A DNA stretch of 64,000 nt from Hoeflea_A sp965204935 (GTDB taxonomy: Bacteria; Pseudomonadota; Alphaproteobacteria; Rhizobiales; Rhizobiaceae), in NCBI RefSeq assembly GCF_965204935.1, contig NZ_CBDBFO010000002.1; one strand, written 5' to 3'. The translations under genes were made by a program, and so were the position numbers. This document shows, piece by piece, positions 8,649-16,904 of the stretch. The notes under the pieces were generated by a model, which saw only the letters and a list, made by a program, of their open reading frames with translations, was not told the DNA's origin and did not search any database. Position 1 is the first letter of the stretch. The number at the start of each line of letters is the position of its first letter.

Positions 8649-9950
8649 TTGGATCTTCTCAATGCCAACGACAAAGAGGGGCAATACCCCGACAGCTACT
8701 ACGCCGCGACCGTAGATACGCCGCAGGAATATCCGGAACTCGAAACCGACACCGACTGCGACGTTTGCATCGTCGGCGCTGGATATACCGGACTGTCGGC
8801 CGCCCTGCACTGCGCCCTGCAGGGCCTCGATACGGTCCTGTTGGACGCCCACCGCATCGGCTGGGGCGCCTCCGGCCGCAATGGCGGACAGCTCGGGTCC
8901 GGACAAAGGCGCGACCAGCAGGATCTGGAGCAGATGGTCGGAACCGACATGGCGCACCGGCTTTGGGATCTGGCAGAGGAATCCAAGCAGCTTGTCCACG
9001 ACCTGATCGACAGCTATGCCATCGTATGTGATGTCCAACCGGGCATCCTCTATGCCGACCACCGCAAACGGTTTGTTTCCGAAACCCGTCATTATGTTGA
9101 CAGGCTGAATAACGACTACGGATATCGGAAAGTGCGTTTCGTCGATCACGACGAGATCCGGTCAATTCTTGCGACCGAAGCCTATTTCGGCGGCATGCTG
9201 GACGAAGGCGCCCGCCATCTGCATCCGCTGAAACTCGCACTGGGCATCGGTGGCGCCGCTGCCGGGGCGGGCGCGCGTATCTTTGAAAACACCAGGGTCA
9301 CCGCCATCAAACAAGGCGGCACCACACGCGTCACCACGCGAAAAGCATCCGTGCGCGCGCGATTCATCCTCTTGGCCTGCAACGGATATATCGGCAATCT
9401 TGATGCCACGGTCACGCGCCATGTCATGCCGATCAACAACTTCATCATTGCGACCGAACCACTGGAGCCCGATCTGGCGCGGTCGCTGATTTCCAACAAT
9501 GCGGCCGTCGCTGATTCTCGCAACGTCATCAACTATTACCGTCTTTCGCCTGACAACCGGCTGCTGTTCGGAGGCGGTGAGAACTACGGCTACCGGTTTC
9601 CAGACGACATTCGCGGCTTCGTGCGCAAATACATGCTGCAGATCTACCCGCAGCTTGAAAACACCGCGATCGCGTTCGGTTGGGGTGGAACCCTTGGCAT
9701 CACGGCAAACCGTATGCCGCATCTGGCACGCCTTGCCCCCGACATCCTGTCGGCCTCGGGCTATTCCGGCCACGGCGTCGGCATGGCGACCCTGTGCGGC
9801 AAGCTGGCTGCGGAAGCCATTGGCGGCACTGCCGATCGTTTTGATCTGATGGCCTCCATTCCAACTCCGCGGTTTCCCGGTGGCGGTGCCCTTCGCAGCC
9901 CCTTGCTCGCGCTGGCGATGGCCTATTATGCGTTGAAAGACCGGCTGTAG
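8649..9950 (+). CDS. FAD-dependent amine oxidoreductase, PuuB-like
   Basis: Flavoprotein of 433 aa, DAO family, most like gamma-glutamylputrescine oxidase. CDVCIVGAGYTGLSAALHC is the FAD Rossmann motif, followed by AHRIGWGASGRNGGQLGSG, the glycine-rich covalent-flavin region of this group. The C-terminal SASGYSGHGVGMATLCGKL contacts the isoalloxazine ring. Translation appears to start at a TTG at 8649, with AAGGAG ending 5 nt before it; no upstream ATG is available. No puuA, puuC or puuD is in the window, so the polyamine role is only a family-based guess. Confidence 0.82.
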   Translation: MDLLNANDKEGQYPDSYYAATVDTPQEYPELETDTDCDVCIVGAGYTGLSAALHCALQGLDTVLLDAHRIGWGASGRNGGQLGSGQRRDQQDLEQMVGTDMAHRLWDLAEESKQLVHDLIDSYAIVCDVQPGILYADHRKRFVSETRHYVDRLNNDYGYRKVRFVDHDEIRSILATEAYFGGMLDEGARHLHPLKLALGIGGAAAGAGARIFENTRVTAIKQGGTTRVTTRKASVRARFILLACNGYIGNLDATVTRHVMPINNFIIATEPLEPDLARSLISNNAAVADSRNVINYYRLSPDNRLLFGGGENYGYRFPDDIRGFVRKYMLQIYPQLENTAIAFGWGGTLGITANRMPHLARLAPDILSASGYSGHGVGMATLCGKLAAEAIGGTADRFDLMASIPTPRFPGGGALRSPLLALAMAYYALKDRL

Positions 9951-10046
9951 CCGGTCTGCCGGGACGCGGTTGACCAGCCGATTGGATATTCCGCTTGAGT
10001 TTCCCGTTACTGGAAGCCCTAGACTCTGTCCGAGGAGAAGAACCAC

Positions 10047-10547
10047 ATGCAGCGCAAACGACCGGCAGATATGCCGAAATCCTTTCCAATACGGCACCGG
10101 CGTTTCCTGTGCGCGCTCGGTATCGCCTTCTTTGCCTGTGGCGGATGGGCGCTGGCGCATTCGGGTGCGACCGGTATCGTCAAGCAGCGCATGGATGCGA
10201 TGAAGGATATCGCGGCCCAGATGAAGCAGCTCGGTGCGATGATCAAGGGAGAGCGGGATTTTGACGCCGCCGCCGCGGCCGCCGCAGCCGAAACTATAGT
10301 TCAACACGCCGACACCATGTTGTCGCTGTTTCCGCAAGGCTCGAACGAACATCCGAGCGAGGCGCTGACCGTGATCTGGTCCGACTGGCAGGGCTTTTCA
10401 GATTCTGCGGGCGAATTCGCGGCCCATGCTATGGCGCTTTCCGACGCTGCAGGCAGTGCCACGAGCGCGGCGGAAATCCGCGCTTCTTTCGCAACTGTCG
10501 GCAAAGGCTGCACGGCGTGCCATGAAGTCTACCGCGTGGCCAAGTAG
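10047..10547 (+). CDS. Cytochrome c' (class II c-type cytochrome)
   Basis: Periplasmic four-helix haem protein, 166 aa. Residues 16-38 form a signal peptide (RHRRFLCALGIAFFACGG...ALA). The haem motif CTACH is at 155-159 near the C-terminus, as in cytochromes c', which bind NO or CO and in some species protect against nitrosative stress. The ATG has AGGAG upstream. Residues 74-81 are eight consecutive alanines from a GCC/GCG run, unusual inside a helix-bundle domain. A second, divergent family member lies at 50676. Confidence 0.88.
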   Translation: MQRKRPADMPKSFPIRHRRFLCALGIAFFACGGWALAHSGATGIVKQRMDAMKDIAAQMKQLGAMIKGERDFDAAAAAAAAETIVQHADTMLSLFPQGSNEHPSEALTVIWSDWQGFSDSAGEFAAHAMALSDAAGSATSAAEIRASFATVGKGCTACHEVYRVAK

Positions 10548-10750
10548 TTTCCCGGGGCCGTCCGATCTCGAGACATCGTTCGGATCGAGTTAGACGAAAG
10601 CACGATCCGCCAATGGCCCGAATTGTGGCCAAACCGGCTGCATCGGACACAATTGATGCCTATCTGTGTTTCGTGGAAGGCCGCATCGGCAGCACAAACG
10701 CGCTGCTCCCAGCGATGCCGCCTCTGACCTCACCAAACATGGAGACTATG

Positions 10751-10939
10751 ATGACTTTCCAGACCGAAAGCGGCTGGCTTGCACTCGAGTTCGAACTTCA
10801 GAACATCCAGAACGAGATCGACCGCCGGCACAGCCGAATTGACCAGAATGTCGACCGTGGCCGCAATCTGGAAAAGATTGCCGCACTGCGTGAGAAGAAG
10901 AACAAGATCTCGCAACGGCTCGCCGCCATCAGCCGATGA
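10751..10939 (+). CDS. Small coiled-coil protein, DUF465/YdcH-like
   Basis: Short, charged, helical protein of about 62 aa. It contains heptad-like stretches (LALEFELQNIQNEIDRRHSRID and ALREKKNKISQRLAAI) resembling the YdcH/SlyX type of small alpha-hairpin proteins common in proteobacteria. Function unknown. ATG codons at 10739, 10748 and 10751 compete; GGAG at 10741-10744 favours 10751. It is isolated downstream of cytochrome c'. Confidence 0.55.
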   Translation: MTFQTESGWLALEFELQNIQNEIDRRHSRIDQNVDRGRNLEKIAALREKKNKISQRLAAISR

Positions 10940-11075
10940 ACGGATCCGGCAGGACAAAGCGTGACGACAGACGCCTTGGCCCTCGCCTGCTAGGCCACCC
11001 TTGCCACGGAGATCGTCCGGAAATCGTTCCTGGCGGCAGATCATAAGGTCTGCACGATCAGAAGGGTGAAGCGAT

Positions 11076-11882
11076 CTAACGGGTGGATTCAGACAGAACC
11101 CGTTCGATTGCGCTGACAACCTCAAGGCACTTGCGATCATCAAGGGCGTCGGGATGTGGTGGCGCGAACCGGCCGGAATCATTATCGAAATAGAGGCCGG
11201 ACGCGTCAGAAAATTCATCGCTGAGCGCCGCCCGGGCGAGAATATCAGCGCCGATCTGGATGTCGCCGCCTGTGACACCGAAGCCCTGCTGGACCATCTT
11301 GCTGCCCAGCATGGACCCCGGATTTACGGCCACGATAACTGGTCCTTCCCGGTTCGCCTGCGCCAAATGGCGCGACCACATGGTCAGCGCCAGCTTGCTT
11401 TGCGCATAGGCCTCCATATCGGACTGGCCTGCGCGCGCGGCAAGCGCCTGCACATCGACCGGCGACTGCGCCGCCGAGGAGACATTGACCACCCGCCCGC
11501 CAGGCCTGATCAACGGCAGGAGTTTTTGCGTAAGAAGGTAGGGCGCGATGGTGTTGACCGCGAAACGGATGTCGAGACCATCCGGTGTTTCCGCGCTGGA
11601 GGTGCGCAGAATACCGGCATTGTTGATCAGCACGTCAATTCCGGCGTGCGCGCCGGCGACGGCATCCGCAAGCCCCGAGACATCGGACATATGTGACAGG
11701 TCGGCCACAAAGGTGTCGACCGTGCTGCTTTGCGGCAACGCCGAGATCGACCTTTCGGCATCTGCCAGTTTTGCGGCATTTCGCCCATGCAGCAGTACCG
11801 TGTGACCTTGCGACGCCAGAAGCTTAGCCGTCGCAAGTCCGATGCCGTCGGTCGAACCGGTAATCAAAATGGTCTTTTGCAA
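11076..11882 (-). CDS. SDR-family oxidoreductase
   Basis: SDR of 268 aa of the atypical retinol-dehydrogenase/WWOX-like type. TGSTDGIG is at 8-15, NNAG at 87-90 and Tyr159/Lys163 in YAQSK. HGRNAAK after strand 2 suggests NADP(H). The C-terminal half has the long insertion usual in this subgroup (SGLYFDNDSGRFAPPHPDALD). It follows the DUF1330 gene on the minus strand, and both diverge from the LysR gene at 12399, which may control them. Confidence 0.86.
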   Translation of the reverse strand: MQKTILITGSTDGIGLATAKLLASQGHTVLLHGRNAAKLADAERSISALPQSSTVDTFVADLSHMSDVSGLADAVAGAHAGIDVLINNAGILRTSSAETPDGLDIRFAVNTIAPYLLTQKLLPLIRPGGRVVNVSSAAQSPVDVQALAARAGQSDMEAYAQSKLALTMWSRHLAQANREGPVIVAVNPGSMLGSKMVQQGFGVTGGDIQIGADILARAALSDEFSDASGLYFDNDSGRFAPPHPDALDDRKCLEVVSAIERVLSESTR

Positions 11883-11927
11883 TGTGGCGCCTTTCCTGTT
11901 TGCAGATTTCCCGCAGTTGTTTATCCG

Positions 11928-12230
11928 TCAGGCGAGGTCGTCCTTGCCTTCGATGAGGAAATGATGGCTGTCGGACCCTTCCGTCCGTGCCTTCAGGTGC
12001 GGAATGTAATCCGGATCGCTCATGAATGCCGTGGCAGCCTCTCTGGACGGCCATTCGATAATGATGCGCAATGCTGCATCCTCGCCCTCCCCTTCAAGAC
12101 GTTCATGACTGGATGTGCGGGCAATATATCGGCCGCCATGCTTGGCAACCAGTGCATTTGCAGGGCCGATATATGCGGGAATCCAGTCCTCGCTTGTGGG
12201 GGTGACGGCGAGAACAGAGTAGTAGGCCAT
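11928..12230 (-). CDS. DUF1330-family protein
   Basis: 100-aa protein with the ferredoxin-like alpha/beta barrel pattern of DUF1330: it starts MAYYSVLAVTPTSEDWIPAY and has the conserved GGRYIART and IEWPSREAATAFMSDPDY blocks. Biochemical role unknown; related dimeric barrels are monooxygenases or isomerases. The ATG at 12230 is chosen because the upstream extension of the frame reads antisense to the LysR gene. It sits 45 nt upstream of the SDR gene, probably one transcript, divergent from LysR. Confidence 0.85.
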   Translation of the reverse strand: MAYYSVLAVTPTSEDWIPAYIGPANALVAKHGGRYIARTSSHERLEGEGEDAALRIIIEWPSREAATAFMSDPDYIPHLKARTEGSDSHHFLIEGKDDLA

Positions 12231-12398
12231 TGTTGTGGTGCTCCTGTGCTTGCTTGGATCGCGACGCGGTGCATGAGGTATGCGCCGGGTCGCCCGCGCC
12301 ACATGACGCGATTGGAATGCCTGCAACAGATACTGCTTGCAAAAATTATATAAACAGCCCAATTTCGAGTTCATAATTCGGGAATCGGATATAATCAC

Positions 12399-13313
12399 AT
12401 GGACACCGAATCTCTTCGACTGTTTGTTACCGCAGCGGAAAAACTCAACATCAGTGCCGCGGGAAAGATGCTCGGCATGGCGCCGGCCGTTGCGAGCGCA
12501 AGGCTTGCAAAACTGGAAAGAACCCTTGGGGCAGACCTGCTGCACCGCTCGACCCGTAAGGTCACATTGTCCCTGGAAGGCGCCGATTTTCTCCCCTACG
12601 CCATGGAAATCCTGGCTCAGGAAAACGCCGCGCGCGCCGCCCTTGGTCTTGGCAGCACGATTGCCACGGGCACGCTGCGATTTACCGCGCCAAGCACATT
12701 CGCCCAGCTCTACATTGCTCCGATCCTGCCGGAGTTCCTTCAGATGCATCCGGGAATACACCTTGACCTGCGCCTGTCGGACACACAGTTCGACCTGATC
12801 GAAGGCAGCTTTGACCTGGCGCTGCGCAATTCACCGCTTGAAGACACCAGCCTGAAGGGCCGCAAGCTTGCAGACGACACCCGCATCCTTTGCGCGGCGC
12901 CGCGATACATCGAAAGAAACGGGCGCCCTCACCGACCGGACGACCTCAGGGAACATCAACTCATCGCGTTCGGCGATCAGGCCGCGAAGCGACTGGTTAG
13001 CCGTGACGGACAGGAAGGCGTGTTCGACCCGCGCAACGCCGAGGGACGGCTCTCGGTCGACGACGGGCTGAGCCTCAAGCTGGCCACCATCGCGGGTGCC
13101 GGTATCTCGCCCAATTCTCTGTGGAGCGTCTACCGCGAACTTGCGGAGGGATCGCTTGTTCGGATTCTGCCGGACTATGAAGTCGCAGATCGATCCGTCC
13201 TTTGGCTGCTCTATCCGAAATCCAATGTGCTCACCGCCAAGGTGCGGCTGTTCATGGATTTCCTACTGGACAGGATCGGAAAGTCCCCGGTCTGGATGGA
13301 AAACCCGGTGTAG
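12399..13313 (+). CDS. LysR-family transcriptional regulator
   Basis: 304-aa LTTR. The N-terminal HTH reads FVTAAEKLNISAAGKMLGMA and the linker helix LAKLERTLGADLLHRSTRK, followed by the two-lobed effector domain starting GTLRFTAPSTFAQLYIAPIL. It is divergent from the DUF1330-SDR pair across a 168-bp intergenic region, the usual arrangement for a LysR regulator and its target. The effector is unknown. Confidence 0.92.
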   Translation: MDTESLRLFVTAAEKLNISAAGKMLGMAPAVASARLAKLERTLGADLLHRSTRKVTLSLEGADFLPYAMEILAQENAARAALGLGSTIATGTLRFTAPSTFAQLYIAPILPEFLQMHPGIHLDLRLSDTQFDLIEGSFDLALRNSPLEDTSLKGRKLADDTRILCAAPRYIERNGRPHRPDDLREHQLIAFGDQAAKRLVSRDGQEGVFDPRNAEGRLSVDDGLSLKLATIAGAGISPNSLWSVYRELAEGSLVRILPDYEVADRSVLWLLYPKSNVLTAKVRLFMDFLLDRIGKSPVWMENPV

Positions 13314-13376
13314 TGGAATACCGCAGGGCAAGGCTGAAAGCGTCGGGTGCATCCTGCTGACGGCTGGCGAAACCGA

Positions 13377-13874
13377 TCAGAGTTTCTTGAAATAGCGGGC
13401 AACAGGCCACCGGTCATAGCCCGCCGCTTCGTATGCGGCGCGCGCCGGCTGGTGTCCGGTATCACCGCCGGTCTCGACCATAACCATATCCATGCCAGCG
13501 TCGCGAATGCGGCGTTCGGCAAATGCCATCAGCACGGCGCCGATGCCCTGTCGCTGGTACTCGGGATCGACCGCCAGAATGTAGATTTCGCCCATCCGGT
13601 CCTCGGGATGGAGGCGCAACCCGATATAACCGAGCACCGCCTGCGCATGTGTGGCAACCCAGGTCTGAACATCGTCAATGCCGAGATAGGTCTCGATATC
13701 GGCCTTTTGCCGGATCTGCCAGCCTTCCGGGTAAAACGCCTCGTAGACATAAGCCTGAACGTCGGGTTTCATCTTCTCGAAGACCGGTGCCCAGGCCCGC
13801 ATCGAAAGCGCCAGAACTTCAGCTTTCATCGCATCTTGATAAGGGGAAATCTCGATATCGGATTCGGCAATCAT
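13377..13874 (-). CDS. GNAT-family N-acetyltransferase
   Basis: About 165 aa with the GNAT fold. GEIYILAVDPEYQRQGIGAVLM contains the V-x-P-x-Q-x-x-G-I-G acetyl-CoA pyrophosphate loop, preceded by VLGYIGLRLHPEDRM. The C-terminal YEAAGYDRWPVARYFKKL matches the family's last strand. The ATG at 13874 is used; the open frame extends to 13988 without support. Acceptor substrate unknown. It stands alone between LysR and the MDR reductase. Confidence 0.85.
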   Translation of the reverse strand: MIAESDIEISPYQDAMKAEVLALSMRAWAPVFEKMKPDVQAYVYEAFYPEGWQIRQKADIETYLGIDDVQTWVATHAQAVLGYIGLRLHPEDRMGEIYILAVDPEYQRQGIGAVLMAFAERRIRDAGMDMVMVETGGDTGHQPARAAYEAAGYDRWPVARYFKKL

Positions 13875-14131
13875 ATTGTCACAATTCACAAGCCGTGGCG
13901 TCGTCTCGCCCCGGTCATTACAGCCTGAAACGACCAGCGGCAACCAACCGAAGGTAGGCAGTGTTTTCAGGTCAGTGCAGCCGGGCAAGGGTCCATGGAG
14001 GCCGCAGCCGCTGTTTGTCCATCCCTCCGATCCAAATCGCTTGCCGGCTTTGCCTGCAGAGCTATAACGGCGAAACCGTTTTCAGCAATCGCACACTGCG
14101 TCGTTCACGCAGTCCCTGGAGGAGCCAACCT

Positions 14132-15121
14132 TTGCAAGCGATCACCTATACCCGTTACGGGCCGCCCGAGGTTCTGCAAATCAGTGAGGTCGCGCGCCCC
14201 GCACCCGGTGACGATGAGGTCCTGATCAGGGTGCGGGCTGCTGAAGCGACAAAATCCGATTGCGAACTGCGCGGCTTTCGCTTTTCGGTCAAATGGTTCT
14301 GGTTGCCGTTGCGGATTGCGATCGGCATCACGCGACCGAGGCGCACAATCCTCGGCGGCTACTTTGCCGGCGATATCGTGGCGGTGGGAAAGGACGTGAC
14401 GCGCTTTTCCGGCGGCGAAGCGGTGTACGGCTCGGCCAGCCTTCGCATGGGCGCCTATGGAGAATATGCTGCGCTGCCAGCGGATTACACCATTGGCCCC
14501 AAACCGCGAAACATGAGCTACGCCGACGCCGCCGCGGTGCCGCTCGGAGGCCTGAACGCGCTGCATTTCATGCGCCTTGCGCGGATACGGAAAGGCGACC
14601 GGGTGCTGATCAACGGCGCCGGCGGCAACATCGGTGCGCATGCGGTCATGATCGCCAGGAGCATGGGTGCAGAAGTCACCGCGGTTGACAAGGCGGTCAA
14701 GGCGCCCTTCCTTCAGCGCCTGGGCATTGACCATTTCATTGACTACACAAAGGAAGACTTCGCAAGTGCCGGCCCGCATTACGATGTCGTCTTCGACATG
14801 GTTCCCCGCAGCTCGTACAGGGCCTGTATGTCGGTATTGAAGCCGGGCGGCCGTTACTTTTCCGGCAATCCGCGTCTGTCGGTCATGCTGCGGACGGTGT
14901 TGACAAATCGCTTTTCCGACAAGAGCGCGAGTTTCGCATTTGCAAAGGAAACGAAGGAAGAGCTCTCGACGCTGACTGAGATGATCGAGGATGGCACGAT
15001 CACGACAATCGTCGACCGCGTTTTTCCGATGGACGAGGCGGCAGGGGCGCACCGTCTGGTGGAGACCGAGGAGCGTTGCGGGGCGATCGTGCTTTCAATC
15101 AGCGATGCGCAAGAAACTTGA
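14132..15121 (+). CDS. MDR-family NAD(P)-dependent oxidoreductase
   Basis: Zinc-free medium-chain reductase of the quinone-reductase type, about 329 aa. It starts at a TTG (QAITYTRYGPPEVLQ follows) placed 7 nt after GGAGGAG; the open frame upstream has no start signals. VLINGAGGNIGAHAVMIARSMGAEVTAVD is the Rossmann motif, and HFIDYTKEDF belongs to the MDR fold. The catalytic-zinc ligands of alcohol dehydrogenases are absent. Likely an NADPH:quinone or enone reductase; the substrate is not determinable. Confidence 0.84.
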   Translation: MQAITYTRYGPPEVLQISEVARPAPGDDEVLIRVRAAEATKSDCELRGFRFSVKWFWLPLRIAIGITRPRRTILGGYFAGDIVAVGKDVTRFSGGEAVYGSASLRMGAYGEYAALPADYTIGPKPRNMSYADAAAVPLGGLNALHFMRLARIRKGDRVLINGAGGNIGAHAVMIARSMGAEVTAVDKAVKAPFLQRLGIDHFIDYTKEDFASAGPHYDVVFDMVPRSSYRACMSVLKPGGRYFSGNPRLSVMLRTVLTNRFSDKSASFAFAKETKEELSTLTEMIEDGTITTIVDRVFPMDEAAGAHRLVETEERCGAIVLSISDAQET

Positions 15122-15148
15122 TCATCTTTGTGGCGGCGCGCAATGCGG

Positions 15149-15535
15149 CTAACCGTCTGCTGCCTCCGTGTAGACGGATGGAATGTCCCAGACTTCTGAA
15201 ATGCGGCCGTCGACGATACGCCACACCAAAACGACGTCGATGGCGAAGGCCTGATCCTCCAATGTCATCGTGTTTCGCGTGTGCATGACGACAAGTTCAT
15301 CCCCGACCGGTGTCATCGAAATAGGCTCGACCTTGAAGGTTCCATCGGTCCGCGCCGCGATGGTTTCGAAGAATTTCTGGATTCCGCTCAGTCCGACATA
15401 GTCGCCCTGAACGTCGGGAAGCTTGGGATTGAAATAGTGAAAGACGGCATCTTGCGAAAACAGCTCGGTGGCTGAAGCCAGGTTTCGCGGATCGAACCGG
15501 CTCAGAAGGGCGACGTTGGGGTGCAATTCGGCCAC
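15149..15535 (-). CDS. SnoaL-like (NTF2-fold) protein
   Basis: About 128 aa with the cone-shaped NTF2 fold: LSRFDPRNLASATELFSQDAVFHYFNP at the start, then IQKFFETIAARTDG, and a C-terminal VVLVWRIVDGRISEVWDIP strand pair. Such proteins are polyketide cyclases, isomerases or non-catalytic. Translation likely starts at the GTG at 15535, which has AAAGGA before it. A perfect FNR/FixK-type palindrome lies about 56 nt upstream, suggesting control by oxygen or nitric oxide. Confidence 0.7.
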   Translation of the reverse strand: MAELHPNVALLSRFDPRNLASATELFSQDAVFHYFNPKLPDVQGDYVGLSGIQKFFETIAARTDGTFKVEPISMTPVGDELVVMHTRNTMTLEDQAFAIDVVLVWRIVDGRISEVWDIPSVYTEAADG

Positions 15536-15590
15536 GGGTCCTTTTCCTTGCGTTGGTCCCGCCAGCATACAGGCCCGTGGCGGACCGGTT

Positions 15591-15604
15591 TTGATTTGCA
15601 TCAA
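15591..15604. promoter_or_regulatory. FNR/FixK-type operator
   Basis: TTGATTTGCATCAA is a perfect TTGAT-N4-ATCAA palindrome, the consensus of FNR/FixK/Dnr-type CRP-family regulators. It lies 56-69 nt upstream of the proposed GTG start of the SnoaL-like gene, compatible with activation near the -40 position. The regulator is not in this window. Confidence 0.6.
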
Positions 15605-15671
15605 AACATGCGTGCTGCCCGAGGCCCTGCAGCCGAATTCCGCTCAGGGCGACAAACGCACGCCCCAGCCG

Positions 15672-16049
15672 TCAGGCTTGACCGGTCAGATCCTGTGCCA
15701 GCATCAGTGCGTTGCCGTCCGGATCGTAGAAGGTCGCGGTGCTGACCATCCCTTCAACGGTATCGGTTTCGCCGTCAAACCTCACGTCGGCGGCCTCCAA
15801 CGCGCTTCGTGCGGCAGCAATGTCCGCAACACCGAAAACCGGAACCGCATTGCCCGGATTCGGTTCAGCCTGCTCACCCAGTCCCAGAGTAACGCCCTCG
15901 GTCTTTGTCTGCAGCTCGCTCCAGCCCGCTTCGTCCGCGTGGTAGAGGAGTTCAAATCCGAGTTTGTCGGCATACCATTTTGCGCTGAGATGACGATCGC
16001 GCACGGATATTGCGATCGTGATGGTGCTTTGCAACGAAACGAGTGACAC
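15672..16049 (-). CDS. VOC/glyoxalase-superfamily protein
   Basis: About 125 aa, two beta-alpha-beta-beta-beta modules of the vicinal-oxygen-chelate fold. TITIAISVRDRHLSAKWYADKLGF opens the first module and FYDPDGNALMLAQDL ends the second; the metal ligands are only partly recognisable. The GTG at 16049 has AGGAG upstream and is preferred over the long frame reaching 16316. It diverges from the HxlR-type regulator immediately beside it, a common pairing for a regulator and a detoxification enzyme. Confidence 0.8.
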   Translation of the reverse strand: MSLVSLQSTITIAISVRDRHLSAKWYADKLGFELLYHADEAGWSELQTKTEGVTLGLGEQAEPNPGNAVPVFGVADIAAARSALEAADVRFDGETDTVEGMVSTATFYDPDGNALMLAQDLTGQA

Positions 16050-16089
16050 GGGCTTTTCTCCTGATACAAAAATATATATACTATACTTT

Positions 16090-16620
16090 ATGGACATTGA
16101 ACTGCTTGTCAAGCTCACTTCAAGGGCCTGGTCCTTGAGTATTCTCGCGCAGATGGACCGCGGTGTTCCCGGGCGGCAGGCAACCTTGATTTCGGCCATC
16201 GGCGCGGGACGCACCGCCTTCAGGCAGAGCCTTGACCATCTGATTGATCTTGAGCTGATCGAACGTAATCCCGGACACGGCCATCCACTGCGGCCTGAGT
16301 TTCGGCTGACAGTCAAAGGTGCCGAAATCGCCGGGACCGCAAACAGGATCGAAACCCTCGTAAAAAAACCTGACCAACAGACGCTTTTACGCCGCGCCTG
16401 GAGTTTGCCTGTTCTCAGCGCAAGCCTGGAGCCTCGCTATTTCGGCGAAATCAAGAGTCGGTTGCTTCCCATCACCGACAGGGCGCTGTCCCAGTCGTTG
16501 AAGCTCCTGGAGACACAAAGGTGGGTTCTGCGCGATGTGGAAACGTCAAGCAGGCCTTACCGGGCAAGATACCAGGCCGCCAACACAGGCGCACAAATCG
16601 GCCGCATGTTCACGCCGTAG
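16090..16620 (+). CDS. HxlR-like winged-helix regulator
   Basis: 176-aa DNA-binding protein that appears to hold two winged-helix units. The first is SRAWSLSILAQMDRG...LDHLIDLELIERNPG, the second RRAWSLPVLSASLEPRYFGEIKSRLLPITDRALSQSLKLLE. The second matches the HxlR pattern (W-x-x-x-I/V-L ... F-x-x-I ... L-x-x-R-x-L-x-x-x-L). The doubled arrangement is unusual, since HxlR proteins normally carry one domain of about 110 aa. It is divergent from and adjacent to the VOC protein, its probable target. Confidence 0.72.
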   Translation: MDIELLVKLTSRAWSLSILAQMDRGVPGRQATLISAIGAGRTAFRQSLDHLIDLELIERNPGHGHPLRPEFRLTVKGAEIAGTANRIETLVKKPDQQTLLRRAWSLPVLSASLEPRYFGEIKSRLLPITDRALSQSLKLLETQRWVLRDVETSSRPYRARYQAANTGAQIGRMFTP

Positions 16621-16633
16621 TGCCTGACCGTCT

Positions 16634-16855
16634 CTAGAGCTTTTTGATCGGCGCCTTCATGAAGACATCGCGTTGCGCGTTCTTCGGCGACGGTTTGCCG
16701 GCCCGCATATTCTCCTGCAGTGAGGGGACAATCAGCTTCGGCGTGGCGAGCGTCTTGTCTGGCACCTCGTACATTTCGACGGATGTGTCCTCGTCGATCC
16801 TTCTGAACGGCACAAGTCCATGTGGGAGCGGCACTGTCCCAACACATTCGATTTT
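16634..16855 (-). pseudogene. Unrecognised 3' gene fragment
   Basis: A short minus-strand reading frame ending PKNAQRDVFMKAPIKKL has GC-rich third codon positions like real genes of this window and contains EMYEVPDKTLATPKLIVPSL. No initiation site is visible, and upstream of about 16855 the frame loses coding character before overlapping the STAS-like gene. It may be the remnant of a deleted gene or a very small protein. I do not recognise the family. Confidence 0.25.
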
Positions 16856-16877
16856 TTGGATTATTCGAGACACGCAT

Positions 16878-16897
16878 CCGGGCCAAAGTCGGCCCGG
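16878..16897. terminator. Stem-loop after STAS-like gene
   Basis: CCGGGCC, a six-base loop and GGCCCGG form a perfect 7-bp stem just 3' of the stop codon of the STAS-like gene. No clear U-tract follows in the direction of that gene, so it is a possible terminator or transcript-end structure rather than a classical one. Confidence 0.35.
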
Positions 16898-16904
16898 AAA
16901 GACA

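Noticed and set aside
12231..12761. N-terminal extension of the DUF1330 gene to 277 aa
   Set aside because: The added part reads antisense through the LysR HTH and its promoter; the 100-aa version from 12230 matches the family length.
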